64,000 nt of DNA, taken from Microbacterium sp. MF43 (GTDB lineage: Bacteria > Actinomycetota > Actinomycetes > Actinomycetales > Microbacteriaceae). The stretch is taken from the NCBI RefSeq assembly GCF_012847295.1, contig NZ_JABBDY010000004.1, forward strand, positions 186,001-250,000. The letters are read 5' to 3'. The notes below the pieces were generated by a model. The model worked only from the letters and a program-made list of their open reading frames with translations, made no database searches and had not been told where the DNA came from. Of the stretch, positions 49,876 to 61,200 are shown piece by piece. The stretch's first letter is position 1, and the number at the start of each line of letters is the position of its first letter. The position numbers were made by a program, and so were the translations under genes.

Positions 49876-51467
49876 GTTCGGGTCTCGCGGCCGAGTTCGA
49901 GGACGTGTTCGAGGGCCGGCCGGACGAGCTCGAGCGACGCGCTCGGCGCCTCCAATCGACCGCCGATGCGATCTCGCGCGCCGCCGATGCCCTGCGCGAT
50001 CTCGTCGACGATCAGCGCAGCCGTGCGACGGAGGCGGTCGAGGATTCGGCGGCCGAGGCATCCGCCGGTCTTCGCCGCGCTCGCCAGCGCTACGGCGGCA
50101 CCGCGACGGCACTCACGACGTATGCGGTCGAGCTGGGGCCGATCCAGGCGACGGCGAGGGCGGCGGTGCAGGACGCCGACTTCCACCAGGCACGATCCGT
50201 CCGGCTGCAGGGGGATCTCGACGAGCTGAACAATTCCATCACCCGGGCCGAGGCCGAGGGCTCGCCTACTGACGTCCTCTACGAACAGCTCTGGGCAGCC
50301 CAGAGCGGCGCCGCGCACTCCGCGGGGCAGGTCGAAGAGGCGCGACGCACGCTGAACCGGGCCCGCCAGGACATCTGGGATGCCGCGGACCGTGCGATCG
50401 ACGCGATCGAGACCGCCATCGAGCACGGCGCCGACTCGTGGGGCGACAACTGGGACCAGTTCTGGGAAGGCGTGGGGGAATTCTTCGACCTGGTCGGCGA
50501 GTGGGCGTCGCACGTGCTGTCGGCGGTGGTCGACGGGCTGCAGGAACTGCTCAGCTCCCTCGTCTCGGCGCTCGTCGTCGCCGCGATGCTGCTGATCGGT
50601 CTGCTCGTCGTCGGACTCGTCTTCGTCGGCTTCGGCGTCGTCGGGCTCCTCGTGCTGGCGGCGGTGCTCGCGATCGCCCTGCTGGCCTTGGCTCTCGGCG
50701 AGATGTCCGGGGAGCCGCAGCGGGTCTCGGGCGCCCACCAGAAGCCGAAGCCGGGTGACGATGCTCTCGAGGCACGGGACTACCAGGGCCTGATGACCGA
50801 CCTGTCGGAACAGGATGATCAGGGCGAGGACGCCCTCACGCAGATCCGAGTCGTCGCCATCCGCGATGCCGACGGGACGGTGATCTCGTGGCGGGTTCAG
50901 CTGCCCAGCACGCAGAACTGGGACCCCTTCAACACCGACGGCGGGCTCAACGATGCGCGCACCGACGCCATGCTGTCGATCTTCCCCGGCGTGCCCACGC
51001 AGTACGAACAGGCGGTGTGGGACGCGATGACCGAGGCCGGAGTCTTCGAGAGCGAGGCGCCGATCATGTTCACGGGTTGGTCTCTCGGCGGCATGATGGC
51101 CGGTGAGCTCGCCACCAACCCTCGCGTCGCCGATCGCGTGCAGTCCGTCTTCACCGCGGGATCGGCGATCGACAAGCACTACAGCGACATGCCGCCGCAC
51201 GTGCGGGTCACCCAGATCAACAACGGGATCGATCCCGTTCACACCCTCGAGTTCCTCGGCCTCGACCCCATCGACTACGTGCGGTTCGACAACGACTGGC
51301 AGACGTACCGGCCGCTCACCTGGCCGACGCACGACGCCGCTATGTATGGTGCAGAGGCCGAGCGCTACCTGCCTGAACCGCGGCCTGGAGACGAGATCTT
51401 CTTCGCCCAGGAGGGCGCGGACAGCTACGAAGACGTCTACATCGCGGAATACACGAGAGGTTCCTGA
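49872..51467 (+). CDS. Coiled-coil/membrane-hairpin protein with lipase-like domain (putative effector)
   Basis: 531 residues in three parts. (1) Residues 1-~200: long coiled-coil helices (RRARRLQSTADAISRAADAL, AGQVEEARRTLNRARQDIWD), like LXG/WXG-type N-termini. (2) ~210-285: very hydrophobic, two membrane spans (LLSSLVSALVVAAMLLIGLL, FGVVGLLVLAAVLAIALLAL). (3) ~300-531: alpha/beta-hydrolase-like, with the nucleophile elbow MFTGWSLGGMMAGEL, an acid in INNGIDPVHTLEFL and a possible His in WPTHDAAMYG. No signal peptide. The GTG start overlaps the previous stop (GTGA). The layout suggests a secreted lipase/phospholipase toxin or surface enzyme; that is inference. Confidence 0.6.
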   Translation: MSSGLAAEFEDVFEGRPDELERRARRLQSTADAISRAADALRDLVDDQRSRATEAVEDSAAEASAGLRRARQRYGGTATALTTYAVELGPIQATARAAVQDADFHQARSVRLQGDLDELNNSITRAEAEGSPTDVLYEQLWAAQSGAAHSAGQVEEARRTLNRARQDIWDAADRAIDAIETAIEHGADSWGDNWDQFWEGVGEFFDLVGEWASHVLSAVVDGLQELLSSLVSALVVAAMLLIGLLVVGLVFVGFGVVGLLVLAAVLAIALLALALGEMSGEPQRVSGAHQKPKPGDDALEARDYQGLMTDLSEQDDQGEDALTQIRVVAIRDADGTVISWRVQLPSTQNWDPFNTDGGLNDARTDAMLSIFPGVPTQYEQAVWDAMTEAGVFESEAPIMFTGWSLGGMMAGELATNPRVADRVQSVFTAGSAIDKHYSDMPPHVRVTQINNGIDPVHTLEFLGLDPIDYVRFDNDWQTYRPLTWPTHDAAMYGAEAERYLPEPRPGDEIFFAQEGADSYEDVYIAEYTRGS

Positions 51468-51935
51468 GTGCCCATGAAACGGATTCGCATCGTGCTGGCG
51501 ATCGCCGCAGCGATCGGGGCTCTGACCCTGACCGGGTGCGCCACCGACCCCGACACGAGCGGCCTCGAACAGGATCTCGCCGCCATCGACGGCGTCAACG
51601 GATCCGTCGCGTACGCGACCCACTCGGGCGCCCCCTGGAACACGCAGATCGTCGTCGTGCTGTTCGTCGACGACGCCGCGGAGAAGAGCATCGTGACGAC
51701 GGCGCAGGCGGCCGCTCCGGTGCTCGCGGACGATCCTGCGTCCGCCGGTCGGGAAGTGAGCATCTACTTCGTCCCGGGCGATCGCGGCGACTACGGCAGC
51801 AACTCCGAGGCGTTCCGCGACGCCGCCGTGATCACGCCCGAGCTCGCCCAGTCCCTCGGGGTCACGATGCCCGGCGGCAGCGAGCGCCTCGCGCTCACCG
51901 CCGATGACGTCCGGCGCATCGCCGAGGGGTCGTGA
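51468..51935 (+). CDS. Small lipoprotein (candidate immunity/partner protein)
   Basis: 155 residues. A lipoprotein signal peptide is clear: basic n-region MKRIR, hydrophobic core IVLAIAAAIGALTL, lipobox LTGC with the acylated Cys near residue 26. The mature part is a small alpha/beta domain (NTQIVVVLFVDDAAEKSIVTTAQAAAPVLAD, REVSIYFVPGD). It starts 1 nt after the stop of the lipase-like gene and overlaps the next gene by 4 nt. A lipid-anchored extracytoplasmic protein encoded next to a putative lipase effector could be its immunity protein or co-factor; no family name is offered. Confidence 0.6.
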   Translation: MPMKRIRIVLAIAAAIGALTLTGCATDPDTSGLEQDLAAIDGVNGSVAYATHSGAPWNTQIVVVLFVDDAAEKSIVTTAQAAAPVLADDPASAGREVSIYFVPGDRGDYGSNSEAFRDAAVITPELAQSLGVTMPGGSERLALTADDVRRIAEGS

Positions 51936-52582
51936 GCCTCGCCGACGCGTCGACGGGCATCACGCCCCGGCTGACCTTCGCGCTCCCCGGCCGCTGGCTG
52001 GCCCTCGACCCGCGCGAGCAGGGCGAGGCATCCGTCCATATCGACGATGCGGTGCGCGAACTCGCCGGACCGGCCGACGACGCCGCGATCGCACGGCGCC
52101 GGCTGCGGGTCGCGTTCCAGCGGGCGGTGGATTCGGCTCGGGATGCCTCGGCGCACGCGCTCTTCCTGTGCATCGAGATCGTGCCCGGCTTTCCGACACC
52201 CGCGTCCCTCACGGTGCACGCGCCGGAGGGCATGCGCATGAGCCCGGCCGTGGGGACGTCCGCGGATGCGGTGCTGGGCACCCTGCAGGAGAGCTTCCGG
52301 GTGCTGCGGGTTGCGGGCATCGACACGGCGAAGCGCCTGGACGGGCCGCGGGCGAGCATGCTCCGGCTCGACCGGCTTCACGAGGAGACGGTCGAGGAGG
52401 ACGGCGCGACCGCCGTGGCGACACGGCTGGAGGCGGAGTACTGGTTCGCCGTGCCCGGCTCGAAGCAGGTCGCGCTCGCGAGCTTCGCGACCCCGCTCGG
52501 CGAGCTGCGGAGCGCCATGCTCAACCTCTTCGACTCGATCGCGCTCGCCGCCGCGTTCGGGCCGGAGGCCCCCGCGGAATGA
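51932..52582 (+). CDS. Unknown protein of the WXG100-like operon, 216 aa
   Basis: Cytosolic by appearance. It starts LTFALPGRWLALDPREQGEA, followed by a helical part (DAAIARRRLRVAFQRAVDSARDA) and LFLCIEIVPGFPTPASLTVH. A C-terminal half follows with VEAEYWF-type beta strands (TRLEAEYWFAVPGSKQVALASFATPL). I recall similar proteins near WXG100/type VII genes in other Actinobacteria, so an EspG-like chaperone or regulator is a possibility, not shown. GTG start in the 4-nt overlap with the lipoprotein stop. It ends just before a CGCGTTTCGTC repeat. Confidence 0.55.
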   Translation: MSLADASTGITPRLTFALPGRWLALDPREQGEASVHIDDAVRELAGPADDAAIARRRLRVAFQRAVDSARDASAHALFLCIEIVPGFPTPASLTVHAPEGMRMSPAVGTSADAVLGTLQESFRVLRVAGIDTAKRLDGPRASMLRLDRLHEETVEEDGATAVATRLEAEYWFAVPGSKQVALASFATPLGELRSAMLNLFDSIALAAAFGPEAPAE

Positions 52583-52598
52583 TCGACCCGGTGCGGAC

Positions 52599-52617
52599 GC
52601 GTTTCGTCTCGCTGCGC
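52599..52617 (+). repeat. Copy 2 of the CGCGTTTCGTCTCGCTGCG repeat
   Basis: An exact 19-nt match, in opposite orientation, to the right half of the terminator at 48821-48855. It lies between the operon at 49579-52582 and the UvrA2-like gene. The following bases (to ~52650) contain a partly complementary CGAACGC arm. Confidence 0.6.
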
Positions 52618-52726
52618 TCGCTCAACGACCGCAGTCGAACGCGCACGCCGATCGAGCAGGATTCAGGAAGCGCGGTGTCCTCGATGTCGGTCAGAATGTA
52701 GCGTCGCCGCCGATCGAGAGGACCCC

Positions 52727-55081
52727 ATGAGCGAGGCATCCGCCCCCCACATCGCTGATTCCCACGAGAAGATCCGTGTGGTCGGAGCCCGCGAGAACAA
52801 CCTCAAGAACGTCGACGTGGAGATCCCGAAGCGCCGGCTCACCGTCTTCACCGGCGTGAGCGGCTCGGGCAAGTCGTCGCTCGTCTTCGGCACGATCGCG
52901 AACGAGTCGCAGCGGCTCATCAACGAGACGTATCCGACGTTCGTGCAGCAGTTCATGGGCCAGCTGAACCGGCCCGAGGTCGACGCGCTCGAGAACGTCA
53001 GCCCGGCGATCATCGTCGACCAGGAGCGCATGGGAGCCAACGCGCGATCGACCGTAGGCACCGCGACCGACGCGCACGCGATGCTGCGCATCCTCTACAG
53101 TCGCATCGGCCAGCCCCACGTCGGGTCGCCGCAGGCGTTCTCGTTCAACATCCCCTCGGTCAAGGGCGCCGGCGCCGTGACGTTCGAGAAGGGCGGCCAG
53201 AAGGTCAAGGAGCGGCGCAGCTTCGAGATCACCGGCGGCATGTGCCCGTCGTGCGAGGGCCTCGGCGAGAAGAGCGACGTCGACCTCGACGAGCTCTACG
53301 ACAAGACGAAGTCGCTCGCCGAGGGCGCCCTCACGATCCCCGGCTACAACGTCGACGGCTGGATGGTGAAGGGCTTCACCGAGTCCGGCTTCGTCGACCC
53401 CGACAAGGCGATCCAGGACTACACCGACCAGGAGCGCCACGACTTCCTCTACAGGGAGCCGACCAAGGTCCGGGTCAACGGCATCAACATGACCTACGAG
53501 GGTCTCGTGCCGAAGATCACGAAGGCGATGCTGCAGAAGGACCGCGACGCGCTGCAGCCGCATATCCGCGCCTTCGTCGAGCGAGCGGTCAAGTTCATGC
53601 CGTGCCCCGACTGCGGCGGCACGAGGCTCAACGAAGGAGCCCGGTCTTCGAAGATCAAGGGTGTCAGCATCGCGGATGCCGCGGCCATGCAGATCTCGGA
53701 TCTCGCCGACTGGCTCGACACGATCGACGACCCCGCCGTCGCCCCGCTGATGGTGGGGCTGCGTCAGACCATCGGCTCCTTCGTCGACATCGGCCTCGGA
53801 TACCTGTCGCTGGACCGCGCTTCGGGCACGCTCTCGGGCGGTGAGGCGCAGCGCACCAAGATGATCCGGCACCTGGGCTCGGCGCTCACCGACATCACGT
53901 ACGTCTTCGACGAGCCGACGGCGGGCCTGCACCCGCACGACATCCAGCGGATGAACACGCTGCTGCAGCAGCTGCGCGACAAGGGCAACACGGTGCTCGT
54001 CGTCGAGCACAAGCCCGAGGTCATCGAGATCGCCGATCACATCGTCGACCTCGGCCCGGGCGCGGGGCGCAACGGCGGCGAGATCCAGTACACGGGGGAT
54101 GTCGCGGGGCTCCGTTCCTCGGGGACCGTCACCGGCCGGCACCTCGACGACCGCGCCCGCCTCAAGCCCGACACCCGCACGGCGAAGGGCGCCCTCGAGA
54201 TCCGCGGTGCCGCGCAGCACAACCTCAAGAACGTCGACGTCGACATTCCGCTGGGCATCCTGACGGTCGTCACGGGCGTCGCAGGCTCGGGCAAGTCCTC
54301 GCTCATCCACGGCAACGTTCCGGCGTTCGACGACGTGGTGGTGGTCGACCAGGCACCCATCAAGGGCTCGCGGCGCAGCAGCCCGGCGACCTACACCGGC
54401 ATCCTCGATGCGATCCGGTCGGCGTTCGCCAAGGCGAACGGCGTGAAGCCCGCGCTGTTCTCCGCCAACTCCGAGGGCGCGTGCATCGCGTGCAAGGGCC
54501 TCGGCGTGATCATCACGACGCTCGGCTTCACGCAGACCGTCGAGACGCTGTGCGAGACGTGCGACGGCACCGGCTTCAGCGACGAGGTGCTCGAATACAC
54601 CCTCGACGGCAGGAACATCGCCGAAGTGCTGGCGATGTCGGCGGCCGAGGCATCCGATTTCTTCACGAAAGGCCCCGCGCACACGACCCTTCTGCGCATG
54701 ATCGACGTCGGCCTCGGCTACATCACGCTCGGTCAGGCGCTCAACACGCTGTCGGGAGGCGAGCGCCAGCGGCTCAAGCTGGCCATCTCGATGGCGAAGA
54801 AGGGGGCCGTCTACGTTCTCGACGAGCCGACCACGGGCCTGCACCTCGCCGATGTCGACACGATGCTCGGCATGCTCGACCGGCTCGTCGAGGCGGGCAA
54901 CAGCGTGATCGTCATCGAGCACCACCAGGCGGTCATGGCGCACGCCGACTGGATCATCGATCTCGGGCCGGGTGCCGGACACGACGGCGGCACGATCGTG
55001 TTCGAGGGCACCCCCGCAGACCTCGTGGCGAAGGGCGACTCGCTCACCGCCCAGCACCTGCGGGCCTACGTCGCCGGCTGA
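52727..55081 (+). CDS. UvrA2-like ABC ATPase
   Basis: 784 residues with two UvrA-type ATPase halves: Walker [11 protein letters not shown] and [10 protein letters not shown], signatures [11 protein letters not shown] and [11 protein letters not shown], Walker [13 protein letters not shown] and [12 protein letters not shown]. Zinc-binding Cys pairs are CPSC and CPDC in the first half and CIAC/CETC in the second. At 784 residues it is ~170 shorter than UvrA and lacks the UvrB-binding insertion after Walker A, as in UvrA2/DrrC-like proteins linked to resistance against DNA-binding drugs. So it is not the repair UvrA. ATG follows GAGAGGA. TAGCGT at ~52699 may be its -10. Confidence 0.9.
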   Translation: MSEASAPHIADSHEKIRVVGARENNLKNVDVEIPKRRLTVFTGVSGSGKSSLVFGTIANESQRLINETYPTFVQQFMGQLNRPEVDALENVSPAIIVDQERMGANARSTVGTATDAHAMLRILYSRIGQPHVGSPQAFSFNIPSVKGAGAVTFEKGGQKVKERRSFEITGGMCPSCEGLGEKSDVDLDELYDKTKSLAEGALTIPGYNVDGWMVKGFTESGFVDPDKAIQDYTDQERHDFLYREPTKVRVNGINMTYEGLVPKITKAMLQKDRDALQPHIRAFVERAVKFMPCPDCGGTRLNEGARSSKIKGVSIADAAAMQISDLADWLDTIDDPAVAPLMVGLRQTIGSFVDIGLGYLSLDRASGTLSGGEAQRTKMIRHLGSALTDITYVFDEPTAGLHPHDIQRMNTLLQQLRDKGNTVLVVEHKPEVIEIADHIVDLGPGAGRNGGEIQYTGDVAGLRSSGTVTGRHLDDRARLKPDTRTAKGALEIRGAAQHNLKNVDVDIPLGILTVVTGVAGSGKSSLIHGNVPAFDDVVVVDQAPIKGSRRSSPATYTGILDAIRSAFAKANGVKPALFSANSEGACIACKGLGVIITTLGFTQTVETLCETCDGTGFSDEVLEYTLDGRNIAEVLAMSAAEASDFFTKGPAHTTLLRMIDVGLGYITLGQALNTLSGGERQRLKLAISMAKKGAVYVLDEPTTGLHLADVDTMLGMLDRLVEAGNSVIVIEHHQAVMAHADWIIDLGPGAGHDGGTIVFEGTPADLVAKGDSLTAQHLRAYVAG

Positions 55082-55101
55082 CCGCGACCGCCCATGGGTG
55101 T

Positions 55102-55113
55102 TTGTCCCCATCG
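55102..55113 (+). promoter_or_regulatory. TTGTCCCCATCG box, copy 2
   Basis: Identical to the box at 49510-49521. TACGAT (55135-55140), a possible -10, begins 21 nt downstream. It lies upstream of the Ig-like/MoxR operon. Confidence 0.5.
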
Positions 55114-55161
55114 GCGGCAACGCGACGTCCGGAATACGATCTCCCCGGCGGCATCCCGCCA

Positions 55162-55191
55162 CGGGAGCGTCTTGCGCTCCCGGGTTAGGCT
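55162..55191 (+). promoter_or_regulatory. Promoter of the Ig-like operon with palindrome in the spacer
   Basis: CGGGAGCG (55162-55169) pairs with CGCTCCCG (55175-55182). TAGGCT (55186-55191) begins 3 nt later, so the palindrome occupies the -35/-10 interval. It may be a repressor site, or the terminator of the UvrA2-like gene. Confidence 0.45.
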
Positions 55192-55256
55192 GAAACGTCC
55201 CCACGCCACTGCGCTCGCCACGCATGCACCAGACCGCCGGAGGAGGCCGAGGTCCG

Positions 55257-58200
55257 ATGACGTCATTCGCGTGGCTGCGCGCGCGCCCGCGTGCCCTCGC
55301 CTCGGCGGGCATCGTCACGGCCGCCGCCGTCGCCATCACCACGATGGCGTTCGTGTACCAGGGCAATCCGACGACCGAGGTCGACCTGCACGACGGGGGC
55401 GTCTGGGTGACGAAGCAGTCCGCGCTGCTGGTCGGGCACTTCAACCATGAGTCGCAGGTCCTCGACGGCGGCCTCCGCACGGCCAGCGGCGACTACGACA
55501 TCCTCCAGTCCGGCGCCAACGTGCTGGTCGTCGACGAGACCGATGCGACGGTGACCTCCGTCGATCCCGCGATGGTCGCTCTGACCGAGTCGGCCGACAT
55601 TCCCGCGGGCGCGAAGGTGGTGCTCGGCGGGACGACCGTCGGCATCCTGGATCGAGAGTCCGGAGACCTGTGGGTCGTTCCCGCGGCGGGACTCGGATCG
55701 TTCGCGGTCGAGGCCGCCGAGCCGCTCGCGACCCTGGGCGAGGGCGCCGATGTCACCGTCGGGCTCGACGGCACCGTCTACGCCGTCTCGCCCGAGGACG
55801 CCGATGTCGTCACCGTCCGCACCGACGCCGAGGGTGTGCCGTCGGAACCGGAGCGCTCGGGCATCGAGGGCCTCGAGCCGGATGCGGCGCTCACCATCAC
55901 GGCCGTGGGCGATCGGCCGGCGATCCTCGACTCCGACAGCGGCACGCTCTTCGTGGATGGGCGGCAGACCCCGGTCGAGGGTGGGCAGACCGCCGTCCTG
56001 CAGCAGCCGTCCGCGCAGAACGATGCCGTCACCCTCGCGACCACCTCGTCGCTCGTGCACGTGCCGCTCGACGGCTCCGAGCCGGTGGCCGAGAGCACGG
56101 GAGCCCAGGGAGAGCCGGCGGCGCCGGTCTTCCTCGAGGGATGCTCCTACTCCGCGTGGAACGGCTCGGCGAAGTTCCTGCGCGACTGCGTCGGCGATGC
56201 CGACGATCTCGCCACCGACATCGACGGGCTCGACGAGGCATCCGTCCTCCGCTTCCGCGTCAACCGCGACGTCGTCGTCCTCAACGACGTCATCGGCGGT
56301 GCGGCGTGGATGGCGAGCGACAGCATGCAGCGCGTCGACAACTGGAACGAGATCACCCCGCCCGAGGGCGAGGCCGAAGAGGACGAGCAGACCACCGAGG
56401 AGACGGTCGAGACCACCCTCCCCGAGCGTTCCGAGAAGAACACGCCGCCCATCGCGACGGACGACGATTTCGGTGTTCGCCCGGGCCGGACGACCCTGCT
56501 GCCGGTGCTGGACAACGACAGCGACCCCGACGGCGACGTGCTCATCGCGGCCGTCGCGGACGGCGGGCCGTCGTTCGGCGAGGTCACCGCCATCAACGAC
56601 GGCGCGGCGCTGCAGGTCGCGGTGCCCGAGAACGCCAGCGGCACGACGTCCTTCGCGTACTCGATCGACGACGGCCGGGGCGGGACCGATACCGGCGCGG
56701 TGACGCTGAGCGTGCACGACTGGAGCGTCAATGCCGCGCCGGTGCAGAAGCGCGTGACGACCGTCGTCGTCGAGGCCGGCGGCGTCGTGTCGTACAACGT
56801 CCTCCCGGACTGGATCGACCCCGACGGCGACGACGTCTTCCTGCAGTCGGTGACCCCGGCGCCCGGCGATGAGGCCGACTTCACCTCGGACGGGCGCATC
56901 ACCTATCGCGCGGTGGGCGGCACGCAGGGCCGCAAGGACGTGCAGATCGTGGTGTCCGACGGCGATGAGGAGGCGGCGGGCATCGTGCGCTTCGACGTGC
57001 GCCCCGTCGGCTCGACCGACCCGATCACCAACGCCGACCGCGTCGTCGTGCAGGCGGGTCAGGTCGCGACGGTCTCGCCGCTCGCGAACGACACCAGCTC
57101 GGGCCGGGAGCAGCTGCGGCTCGTGCGCGTCGACGAGGTGCCCGGCGCGACGATCACGCCCGACTTCGCCAACAAGACCTTCGGATTCCGCTCGGATGTG
57201 CCGGGCACCTACTACGTGCAGTACCTCGTCGCGGCAGGGTCGAAGAACGCCGAGGGTCTCGTGCGCATCGACGTGCTCGCCGAGGCCGACACCACGCTCC
57301 CGCCCGTCGCCGTGCGCGACGTCGCCCTCCTCCCCAGCGGCGGCGAGGTGCTCGTCAACGTCCTCGCCAACGACTCCGACCCGGCCGGCGGCATCCTGGT
57401 CGTGCAGTCCGTCACGGTCGAGCCCAACTCCGGCATCACGGTGGCGGTGCTCAACCACGAGACGCTCCGGATCAGCGACCAGGCCGCCCTCGGCACGCAA
57501 GTGCGCATCTCGTACCGCGTCTCCAACGGGCTGAAGTCCTCGGAGGGCGAGGTGATCGTGATCCCGATCCCCGCCCCCGCGCAGCTGCGTCCGCCGGTGG
57601 CCAACGACGACCAGGTCGTCGTGCGCGCCGGCGACGTCGTCAACATCCCGGTGCTCGAGAACGACTACCACCCCAACGGCGATGCGATCCATGTCGCGCC
57701 CGATCTCGTCCCGCCGCTCATCGAGCCCGAGGACGGCGAGATGTTCGTCTCGCAGGACGTCCTCCGCTTCCGGGCATCCGACGAGCCGGGCACGGTCTAC
57801 GCGACCTACGAGGTGATCGACAGCACCGGCCAGAAGGACGCCGGCTACGTCACCATCCAGGTGCTGCCGGTCAATGAGGAGACCAACGCCGCACCGCGTC
57901 CCCGCGACATCGTCGCCCGGGCGCTCGCCGGCAGCGAGGTGCGCATCGCCATTCCGCTGGACGGCATCGACGCCGACGGCGACTCGGTGCGGCTCGAGGG
58001 CATCGATTCCCCGCCCGGCAAGGGCCGCGTCGTGGAGGTCGGCTCGAACTACATCGTGTACGAGGCCTTCGACGAGTCCGGCGGCGTGGACGCCTTCACC
58101 TACCGGGTGCGCGACCGGCTGGGCGCCGAGGCGACCGGCTCGATCCGCATCGGCATCGCACCCGCCGAGAGCGCCAACCAGGCGCCCTACGCCGCGAAGG

Positions 58201-61200
58201 ACTCCGTCGTCATGCGACCGGGCCGCACCGTCGCGGTGCCGGTCACCGCCAACGACTCCGACCCCGACGGCGACGCCTTCTCGCTCCTCCGCGACGGCCT
58301 GATCGTCGCCGACGTCGAGGGTCTCGAGGCCCGCGTCTCCGGCGACCGCGTGCTCGTCACCGCGCCGGACGAGGAGATCGAGACGTCGGTGCAGTACACG
58401 ATCCGCGACGAGCGCGGCGCGAAGGCCACCGCCGTCATCCAGGTCACCGTCTCGGAGGACGTGCCGCTGCTGCGTCCGATCGCTCGGGACGACTACGTGC
58501 GCGCGGTCGACGTCGACGGCACGACGGTCGACGTCGAGGTGCTCGCGAACGACGAGGACCCCGACGGCACGGTCGAGGACCTCGACGTCTCCGTCGCGGG
58601 GTCGGGAGCCCGCGTGCTCGGCGACGGCTCCGTGCGCATCGAGCTCGACGACACCGACCGCCTGGTGACCTACACGATCACCGACCGCGACGGGTCCGAG
58701 GCATCCGCCTTCATCCACGTGCCCGCGCTGTCGTCGCTTCCCCCGACCCTCATCTCGACCGATGCGATCGAGGTGCGAAGCGGCGAGACGATCGAGATCC
58801 CGCTGGAGGACCACGTGCAGGCCGCCGGCGGCGGACGCGTGGTGATCACCGAGGCCGCCAAGGTCAGCGCGGTCAACTCCGACGGGTCGAACCTCGTGAA
58901 GGACCAGACGACCCTCGTCTACACGTCCAAGCAGGGGTACTTCGGCAAGGACGCGCTCACCTTCGAAGTCACCACGGGTTCCGGTCCGGACGATCCCGAG
59001 GGACGCAAGGCGACGCTGACGATGCCGATCACGGTGCTCCCGCCCGACAACCAGCAGCCGGAGTTCGTCGACGGGCAGATGGACGTCGCGCCGGGCGAGG
59101 ACCCGACCGGTCTGGACCTCCGCGCCCTCACGACGGACCCCGACCCCGACGACCTCGACGGCATGAGGTACGAGATCGTGGGCGGCGTGCCGCAGGGGCT
59201 CTCGGCGTCGATCGTCGACCAGGAACTGCGCGTGAGCGCGGGATCCGACACCCCGAAGGGCACGCTCGAGCGCCTGACGGTCCGGGTGTCCGACGGGGAG
59301 ACCGACCCCGTCGAGGGCACCGTCACCGTCCGGGTCACGGCGTCGACGCGCGAGCTCGCGACCGCGAACGACGACATCATCGCCGAGGCGCACCAGGGCG
59401 ACACGGTCACCGTGCCGGTGCTGCGCAACGACCGCAACCCCTTCCCCGAGACGCCGCTCCAGATCGTGGGCGTGTTCCCCGAGACGGGCCGCGGCGTCGC
59501 CGAGATCTCCGGCGACCAGGTGCAGGTGACGCCGGCCGAGGACTTCTTCGGCACCATGGTCGTGCGCTACCGCGTGGCCGACGCCACCGGCGACACCGAC
59601 CGCGAGGTCGAGGGACGCATCCGCCTCACGGTGCAGGGCAAGCCCGACGCCCCCGGCACCCCGGTCGTCTCGAGCGTGCAGGACCGCACGGTGGTGCTGT
59701 CGTGGACCCCGCCGGCCGATAACGGCGCCGAGATCACCCACTACGAGGTCTCGTCGACCGCGGGGAGCTTCACTCAGCGCTGCGAGGCCACGACCTGCAC
59801 GATCACGGGCCTCACCAACAACGTCGAGTACAACTTCACGGTCGTCGCGGTGAACCGCGTGGGCCCGTCCGACCCCTCGGCGCCGTCCGAGACCGCCCGC
59901 CCCGACGCGCGGCCCGACACCCCGAACCCGCCGACGCTGGTCTTCGGCGACCGCAGCCTGCAGGTGTCGTGGGTGACGCCGAGCACCCCGGGCTCTCCGG
60001 TGGAGTCGTTCAGCCTCGAGATCTCGCCGGCCCCGCCGTCGGGCATCGTGCAGAAGACCGGCCTGACCGGCAACAGCACGGTGTGGGAAGGCCTCGAGAA
60101 CGGGGTCGCGTACCAGGTGCGGGTGCAGGCGCACAACCGCGCACCCGAGCCGTCGAGCTGGAGCGCGTGGTCGGCGACGGAGATTCCCGCGCGGATCCCG
60201 GATGCCCCGGCAGCCCCGTCGACGGAACGCCTCGACCCCGTCGGCACGCAGGCGCAGATGCGGGTCTCGTGGACCCCGCCCGCCAACAACGGCGACGCGA
60301 TCGCCGAGTACCGTCTGAACGTGCTGCAGGGCGGCGCAGTCGTGAACACGCTGCTCGTGCCGGGCGGCCAGACGTCGCAGACGCTCGCGATCAACGCCTC
60401 CACGACGGACTACACCTTCACCGTCGCCGCACGGAACAAGGCCGGGTGGGGCGCCGACAGCCCGCCCTCGGCCCCGCGGCGCGCGTTCGTCGCGCCGGGC
60501 GCACCCTCCAACGTGCGGGCGTCGACGCCGAACGGCAACTCCGCGATCGTCGTGACCTACGACCCCGCACCGGGCAACGGCGCGCAGGCGGGTGAGCTGC
60601 GCTACGAGTACTCGCTCAACAACAACGCCTGGCGCGCCGATTGGGACGGGACCACGATCGGCGGCCTCACGAATGGCCAGACCTACACGGTCCGCGTGCG
60701 CGCCTACACCGCGATGGACGGCGTCCGCTACGACGGCACACCGTCGGCGGCTTCGAACCAGGCGGTCCCCTACGGTCCGGTGCTCAACCCGGGCGCGAAG
60801 GCGACCCGCGACGGCACGGCGATCGTGTTCGAGTGGAGTGCGCCGGCGCGCAACGGTCGTGCCATCAGCCAGGTGCAGGTGAACATCGCAGGCGGGGGCT
60901 GGGAGAACGTGGCGAACAACGGCTCGCGCCGCATCGACTACGGCTACGACCAGACCCGCGAGATCCGGGTGCGCGCGTATGACTCCGAGGGGCAGGTCTC
61001 GTCCGTGGTGTCCGACTCGGCCACGACCGCACCCCGGCCGCAGCCGCGCGCGTGGGTCACGCGCGGAGCGAGCGCCCAGGGGCAGCCCGGGTGCGGCAGC
61101 TCGTACTGCGCCTACTTCGTGGTGAACACGCAGGACTTCCCCGCGGGCAGCTACCGCTACGAGTGCTGGGGCGCCGGGAGCAAGTTCAACAACTGGGAGG

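Noticed and set aside
52727-55081. Calling the UvrA-like gene uvrA of nucleotide excision repair
   Set aside because: It is ~170 residues short and lacks the UvrB-interaction insertion, and no uvrB or uvrC lies nearby, so the UvrA2/DrrC-like class is the better call.
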